Source: Streptomyces sp. NBC_00358 (lineage in GTDB: Bacteria > Actinomycetota > Actinomycetes > Streptomycetales > Streptomycetaceae). From it: DNA of 64,000 nt. Under the pieces are notes generated by a model. That model had not been told where the DNA came from. It made no database searches and was given only the letters and a program-made list of their open reading frames with translations. Position 1 is the first letter of the stretch, and every line of letters starts with the position of its first letter. Shown one piece after another: positions 60,127-64,000 of this stretch. The DNA is taken from contig NZ_CP107976.1 in NCBI RefSeq assembly GCF_036099295.1, positions 8,060,001 through 8,124,000 of the forward strand, read 5' to 3'. Position numbers and translations under genes: made by a program.

Positions 60127-60344
60127 AGCGGCCACCGGAGCTACTCGCCGGTTCTACTCACCGGTTACACAGAGTTGCGAAGGTCACAGTCCAAAGCGCT
60201 TGCTTAGTGGCAGCCCGATGGGTGTACTGGTGAGTAATATTTCGCTCGGGGCGCGGGTCGCCCCGACCGGGATCGGCCACTTCAGGCGCCTATGCTGCCT
60301 GAAAGAAGGCAGCCCAGAAATGACGATGCAGTAGGAGAGCCGGC

Positions 60345-61130
60345 GTGAGCTTGAGGATCGTTGTCACTGTGAAGTACGTGCCCGACGCCACTGGCGACCG
60401 GCACTTCGCCGATGACCTGACCGTCGACCGTGACGACGTGGACGGTCTGCTGTCCGAGCTCGACGAGTACGCCGTCGAGCAGGCGCTGCAGATCGCCGAC
60501 GCGGCGGACGACGCCGAGATCACCGTGCTGACCGTCGGCCCCGAGGACGCCAAGGACGCGCTGCGCAAGGCGCTGTCGATGGGCGCGGACAAGGCCATCC
60601 ACGTCGAGGACGACGACCTGCACGGCACCGACGCGATCGGCACCTCGCTGGTGCTGGCCAAGGCGATCGAGAAGGCCGGCTTCGACCTGGTCGTCTCCGG
60701 CATGGCGTCCACCGACGGCACCGCCGGCATCGTTCCGGCCCTGCTGGCCGAGCGTCTGGGTGTCCCGCAGGTCACGCTGCTCTCCGAGGTCTCCGTCGAG
60801 GACGGCGTGGTCAAGGGCCGTCGTGACGGCGACACCGCCTCCGAGCAGCTTCAGGCGTCCCTGCCCGCGGTCGTGTCGGTGACCGACCAGTCGGGCGAGG
60901 CGCGTTACCCGTCCTTCAAGGGCATCATGGCCGCCAAGAAGAAGCCGGTTCAGTCCTGGGACCTGGAAGACCTGGAGATCGAGGCGGACGAGGTCGGTCT
61001 CGCGGGCGCCTGGACCAAGGTCGACTCCGCCACCGAGCGTCCGGCGCGCACCGCCGGGACGATCGTCAAGGACGAGGGCGAGGGCGGCAAGCAGCTCGCC
61101 GAGTTCCTCGCGGGCCAGAAGTTCATCTAG
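60345..61130 (+). CDS. etfB: Electron transfer flavoprotein beta subunit
   Basis: The 261-residue ETF beta subunit has RIVVTVKYVPDATG at the start, DEYAVEQALQIADAADDAEITVLTVGPEDAKDALRKALSMGADKAIHV, GTDAIGTSLVLAKAIEKAGFDLVVSGMASTDGTAGIVPALLAERLGVPQVT, and SFKGIMAAKKKPVQSWDLEDL near the C-terminus. It forms a dimer with EtfA that accepts electrons from acyl-CoA dehydrogenases for beta-oxidation. AGGAG lies 7 bases before the GTG. The upstream gap has an 8-base AAGCGCTT palindrome at 60194-60201 as a weak operator candidate. Confidence 0.97.
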   Translation: MSLRIVVTVKYVPDATGDRHFADDLTVDRDDVDGLLSELDEYAVEQALQIADAADDAEITVLTVGPEDAKDALRKALSMGADKAIHVEDDDLHGTDAIGTSLVLAKAIEKAGFDLVVSGMASTDGTAGIVPALLAERLGVPQVTLLSEVSVEDGVVKGRRDGDTASEQLQASLPAVVSVTDQSGEARYPSFKGIMAAKKKPVQSWDLEDLEIEADEVGLAGAWTKVDSATERPARTAGTIVKDEGEGGKQLAEFLAGQKFI

Positions 61131-61229
61131 CCGCCGAGGGTCCGTGACTCGCTCCCGGACCGTTGCCGCGGCCAAGGCCCAACCCGCTCACCTCCCCTCA
61201 GACTTCGCAATCCGCAGGAGTGCATTCCC

Positions 61230-62192
61230 ATGGCTGAAGTTCTCGTCTATGTCGACCACGTGGACGGTGCCGTCCGCAAGCCCACCCTGGAACTGCTGAC
61301 GCTGGCCCGCCGCATCGGTGAGCCCGTCGCCGTCGCGCTGGGCCCCGGTGCCGAGAACACCGCGGCCGCGCTCGCCGAGCACGGCGCGGTGAAGGTCCTC
61401 ACGCACGACGCCGCCGAGTACGCCGACTACCTCGTCGTGCCGAAGGTGGACGCGCTCCAGGCCGCGTACGACGCCGTCTCCCCGGCCGCCGTGCTCGTCC
61501 CGTCCTCCGCCGAGGGCAAGGAGATCGCGGCCCGCCTCGCGGTCCGTATCGGCTCGGGCATCATCACCGACGCCACCGACCTGGAGGCCGGCGACGAGGG
61601 TCCGGTGGCCACGCAGTCCGCGTTCGCCGCCTCCTTCACCACCAAGTCCCGCATCGCCAAGGGCGTCCCGGTCATCACGGTCAAGCCGAACTCGGCCGCC
61701 GTGGAGGCCGCCCCGGCCGCCGGCGCGGTCGAGGCCCTCGCGGTCGTCTTCTCGGAGAAGGCCACCGGCACCAAGGTCACCGCCCGCACCCCGCGCGCCT
61801 CGACCGGCCGTCCCGAGCTGACCGAGGCCGCGATCGTCGTCTCCGGCGGCCGTGGCGTCAACGGAGCAGAGAACTTCTCGGTCATCGAGAACCTCGCCGA
61901 CTCCCTCGGCGCGGCCGTGGGCGCCTCGCGTGCCGCGGTCGACGCCGGCTGGTACCCGCACACCAACCAGGTCGGCCAGACCGGCAAGTCCGTCTCGCCG
62001 CAGCTCTACATCGCCTCCGGCATCTCCGGCGCCATCCAGCACCGCGCCGGCATGCAGACCTCGAAGACGATCGTGGCGATCAACAAGGACGCCGAGGCGC
62101 CCATCTTCGACCTCGTCGACTACGGCGTCGTCGGCGACCTCTTCGACGTCGTCCCCCAGCTCACCGAGGAGATCAAGACCCGCAAGGGCTGA
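61230..62192 (+). CDS. etfA: Electron transfer flavoprotein alpha subunit
   Basis: The 320-residue ETF alpha subunit has an N-terminal nucleotide-type domain (EVLVYVDHVDGAVRKPTLELLTLARRIGEPVAVALG) and C-terminal FAD-binding domain (VSGGRGVNGAENFSVIENLADSLGAAVGASRAAVDAGWYPHTNQVGQTGKSVSPQLYIASGISGAIQHRAGMQTSKTIVAINKDAEAPIFDLVDYGVVGDLFDVVPQL). All family motifs are intact. It follows etfB by 99 bases in the same operon and ends at a strong terminator hairpin. Confidence 0.97.
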   Translation: MAEVLVYVDHVDGAVRKPTLELLTLARRIGEPVAVALGPGAENTAAALAEHGAVKVLTHDAAEYADYLVVPKVDALQAAYDAVSPAAVLVPSSAEGKEIAARLAVRIGSGIITDATDLEAGDEGPVATQSAFAASFTTKSRIAKGVPVITVKPNSAAVEAAPAAGAVEALAVVFSEKATGTKVTARTPRASTGRPELTEAAIVVSGGRGVNGAENFSVIENLADSLGAAVGASRAAVDAGWYPHTNQVGQTGKSVSPQLYIASGISGAIQHRAGMQTSKTIVAINKDAEAPIFDLVDYGVVGDLFDVVPQLTEEIKTRKG

Positions 62193-62210
62193 TCCCCGCA
62201 GTGCCCCGCG

Positions 62211-62246
62211 AGGCCCCCGTGACCGGAACACCGGCCGCGGGGGCCT
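62211..62246. terminator. Bidirectional terminator after etfA
   Basis: AGGCCCCCG (62211-62219) pairs with CGGGGGCCT (62238-62246), with an inner CCGG/CCGG pair. The hairpin lies between the stops of etfA and the convergent EEP nuclease gene. The short TT after the stem is a minimal U-tract. Confidence 0.8.
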
Positions 62247-62250
62247 TCGT

Positions 62251-63144
62251 TCACCCCAGGGCCAGCGACGCCCGCACGGGCAGATGGTCGCTCGCGAACC
62301 GGCCGTCGCGCGCGAACGTGTCGATCGACGCCCGGTGCACCTGGACTCCGCCCGTGGCGAGGATCCAGTCGATGCGGTCGCCGTCCGGTTCCAGCGGCGC
62401 GTAGCCGTGGAAGGTCGCGTACAGCCCGCTGCGCGAGGCGGCCGTGTCCCAGGTGTCCGTGAGTCCGGCGTCCAGCAGGATGTCGTAGGCGGCGTTGCGG
62501 TGCGCCGCCGCGTTGAAGTCCCCGGTCACCAGGCACGGCAGCGACGGGCCGAACTCCGCGATCCGCTCGGCGATGAGCTCGGCGGCCCGCGTCCGCGCGT
62601 ACTGGCTCGCGTGGTCCAGGTGGGTGTTGAGGAGGTGGAACTCCCGCCCGCCGTCCGCCAGATCGCGAAAGCGCACCCAGGTGGCGATCCGGGGGAGCGC
62701 GGCGCCCCAGGTGTTCGAGCCGGTCACCCGAGGGGTGTCGGAGAGCCAGAACGTGCCGTGCTCGACCGGGGCCAGCCGGCGCGTGTCGTAGAAGACCGCC
62801 ACGTACTCGCCGCGGCTGCCGCCCTCCCGGCCGGTGCCGATCCACTCGAAGTGCGGCGCGAGATCGGACCCGACGTCGAGCAGTTGCCGGTGGAGACCCT
62901 CCTGAGTGCCCATGACATGGGGCGGATCGCCCCGCAGCAGCTCGCGCATCACGGGACGGCGCACCGCCCAGATGTTGGGCTCCGCGGTGCTCGCGTAGCG
63001 CAGGTTGTAGGTCATGACGTCGAGGCGGGGGCGGCCGCTCCGGGTGGCGGAGGCCTGCGCCGTGGTGAGCAGGGGCATGGCCGCGGCGGCGGCCACCGCG
63101 GTTCTGGGTCCCGCGCGTCGGGTCACTCTGCTGGAGTCGGGCAC
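62251..63144 (-). CDS. Secreted endonuclease/exonuclease/phosphatase family protein
   Basis: The 297-residue EEP-fold protein begins with a signal peptide containing an RR pair (SRVTRRAGPRTAVAAAAAMPLLTTAQASA). The fold motifs are LDVMTYNLRYAS, MGTQEGLHRQ (catalytic Glu), HLLNTHLDHASQYART, LVTGDFNAAAHRN (GDFN) and DWILATGGVQ plus DHLPVRASLAL (catalytic Asp-His). It hydrolyses phosphodiesters (nucleic acid, sphingomyelin or inositol phosphate), outside the cell. GGAG lies 5 bases before the GTG start. It is convergent with etfA. Confidence 0.92.
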   Translation of the reverse strand: MPDSSRVTRRAGPRTAVAAAAAMPLLTTAQASATRSGRPRLDVMTYNLRYASTAEPNIWAVRRPVMRELLRGDPPHVMGTQEGLHRQLLDVGSDLAPHFEWIGTGREGGSRGEYVAVFYDTRRLAPVEHGTFWLSDTPRVTGSNTWGAALPRIATWVRFRDLADGGREFHLLNTHLDHASQYARTRAAELIAERIAEFGPSLPCLVTGDFNAAAHRNAAYDILLDAGLTDTWDTAASRSGLYATFHGYAPLEPDGDRIDWILATGGVQVHRASIDTFARDGRFASDHLPVRASLALG

Positions 63145-63283
63145 GCGTGCTCCTTCGGTCGCGAGTCAGGATGGGGGTGCACGACACCGGAGGGGAAGAA
63201 GGAACCGGGAAAGTGTGCCCGAATCGGCCGAGGCGGGAGTGAACGCGGCACGGCCGACGAGTGTCCCGCGATCCAAGAGGGTG

Positions 63284-63312
63284 TTGACCCGCGGGAAGTC
63301 GGCCGGATAACT
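63284..63312 (+). promoter_or_regulatory. Sigma-70-type promoter before the aldolase-like gene
   Basis: TTGACC (63284-63289) and ATAACT (63307-63312) are separated by 17 bases, a good match to the principal sigma factor consensus. It is 51 bases upstream of the start codon and is followed by the palindromes at 63319-63346, which would lie just at or after the transcription start. Confidence 0.65.
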
Positions 63313-63318
63313 TCGCTC

Positions 63319-63346
63319 TACGGATTGTGGATTCCGTACTGCGGAA
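63319..63346. promoter_or_regulatory. Two overlapping inverted repeats at the aldolase-like promoter
   Basis: TACGGA (63319-63324) pairs with TCCGTA (63333-63338), and TTCCG (63332-63336) pairs with CGGAA (63342-63346). They share the central arm, so they look like two alternative or tandem half-site arrangements of TTCCG/CGGA. The shape is reminiscent of IclR-family operators, but that assignment is tentative. Confidence 0.5.
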
Positions 63347-63362
63347 AACAGGAGGGTGTGGG

Positions 63363-64000
63363 ATGGGTCAGGGTCAGCAGGAGAAGGTGGCGACGAGCCT
63401 CGCGGGTGCCGTCACCGAAGCGATCAGCGCCTCGCTCGCCCCCGTCGACGCCGAACTGGAGCGCCGCTATCCGGGAGACCCCGGCACCCGGCAACCCGTG
63501 CACACCGTGTACGTGCCCGGAGACGCGTTCGCCGCGGACACCATCCGCACCTGGGGCGACCGCGCCCTCGCCGCACTCGACGAACACGCCCCGGACGCCG
63601 CGTCCTTCGCCGCGGTTCTCGGCCTCACCGACGAGCTCGCCGGGCCCGTGTACGACCGTGTCCGGGACAAGCTGGAGCGCGAACCCGTCGAGGACCTGCG
63701 TGTCGACTTCGAAGACGGCTACGGCCCACGCCCCGACGCCGAGGAGGACGCGACGGCCGCCCGTGCCGCCCGGCTGATCGCCGGGGCGTACGCGGACGGC
63801 ACCGCCGCCCCGTACATGGGCATCCGCATGAAGTGCATGGAGGCACCCGTCCGCGACCGGGGCATCCGCACCCTCGACATCTTCCTGACGGGTCTGCTGG
63901 AGGCGGGCGGCCTGCCCGACGGCCTCGTCCTCACCCTGCCCAAGGTGACGTACCCGGAACAGGTCACCGCCATGGTCCGGCTGGTCGAGGAGTTCGAGAA
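63363..64000 (+). CDS. HpcH/HpaI aldolase / citrate-lyase beta-like protein, 5' part
   Basis: The start ATG 63363 has GGAGGG 7 bases upstream; the frame is still open at the window end (212 codons visible). The protein resembles the PEP-utilising HpcH/HpaI aldolase superfamily, Streptomyces DUF6986-like group. It has LGLTDELAGPVYDRVRDKLEREPVEDLRVDFEDGYGPRPDAEEDATAARAARLI with the metal/substrate DFEDGYG motif at about residues 115-121, and YMGIRMKCMEAPVRDRGIRTLDIFLTGLLEAGGLPDGLVLTLPKVTYPEQV. It probably acts in C-C bond cleavage or formation of 2-keto acids such as glyoxylate or malyl-CoA-type compounds. The substrate is unknown. Confidence 0.85.
   Translation, partial: MGQGQQEKVATSLAGAVTEAISASLAPVDAELERRYPGDPGTRQPVHTVYVPGDAFAADTIRTWGDRALAALDEHAPDAASFAAVLGLTDELAGPVYDRVRDKLEREPVEDLRVDFEDGYGPRPDAEEDATAARAARLIAGAYADGTAAPYMGIRMKCMEAPVRDRGIRTLDIFLTGLLEAGGLPDGLVLTLPKVTYPEQVTAMVRLVEEFE

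Noticed and set aside
60194..60201. AAGCGCTT palindrome before etfB as a fatty-acid regulator operator
   Set aside because: Eight bases only, common by chance in this composition. Mentioned with etfB but not called as a site.
1..64000. tRNA, rRNA, insertion sequences, attachment sites or prophage genes
   Set aside because: No T-loop/anticodon patterns, transposase or integrase motifs, or flanking inverted/direct repeats of that kind were found by reading both strands.

Overview
The window is high-GC actinobacterial chromosome. GTG and TTG starts are frequent, third codon positions are strongly GC-biased, and the gene families are typical of Streptomyces (FUSC exporters, a SpoIIE/PP2C phosphatase, bacterial nitric oxide synthase, DUF6421, a rifamycin-associated element before a HelD-family gene). 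I see no tRNA, rRNA, CRISPR array, insertion sequence or prophage gene. It reads as ordinary chromosome with an accessory flavour, genes tightly packed on both strands.

Layout. 0-8 kb: 3' end of a PNGase A-like glycoamidase; a fused FAD/Fe-S D-lactate-type dehydrogenase with a MarR regulator; a divergent ABC exporter; an MltG-like protein with a repeat tail. 8-18 kb: flavin monooxygenase, YjbQ protein, a multicopper oxidase operon under a copper-type palindrome, a PP2C phosphatase, a methyltransferase, an NAD kinase, a RibD-type reductase and a TetR regulator. 18-27 kb: Lrp regulator with divergent FUSC exporter, nitric oxide synthase with a very long N-terminal extension, lactonase, a CbiX homologue lacking the usual histidines, a BadF-type sugar kinase, uracil-DNA glycosylase and a BNR-propeller protein. 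28-34 kb: a membrane protein, a GC-rich repeat field, a HEAT-repeat protein, a DUF2156 (MprF-like) protein and a small membrane protein. 34-42 kb: Old Yellow Enzyme with divergent ArsR regulator, a rifamycin-associated element with a leader ORF and HelR-like gene, an NCS2 purine permease and an FprA-type reductase. 42-50 kb: TetR, HAD phosphatase, M56 protease with DUF5134 partner, a FUSC-MarR operon, two VOC proteins and a GNAT. 50-58 kb: GDPD, esterase, then a run DUF6421 - SDR - threonine-aldolase-like - transglutaminase-like - B3/B4 editing domain. 58-64 kb: acyltransferase, DUF4395/thioredoxin pair, flavin reductase, EtfB/EtfA, an EEP nuclease and the 5' part of an HpcH/HpaI aldolase-like gene.

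How the parts work together. Several modules pair a regulator with its likely target across a shared dyad: MarR/ABC exporter, Lrp/FUSC, ArsR/Old Yellow Enzyme and MarR/FUSC. Two stress modules stand out. One is a rifamycin-inducible RNA polymerase protection locus (RAE, leader ORF, HelR-like ATPase). The other is a copper-inducible locus (CsoR-type palindrome, small membrane ORF, multicopper oxidase). The strongest candidates for undescribed biology are the coupled DUF6421-SDR-aldolase operon with its quality-control-like neighbours, the NOS extension, the leader ORF before helR, and the imperfect short repeats lying in several intergenic gaps.
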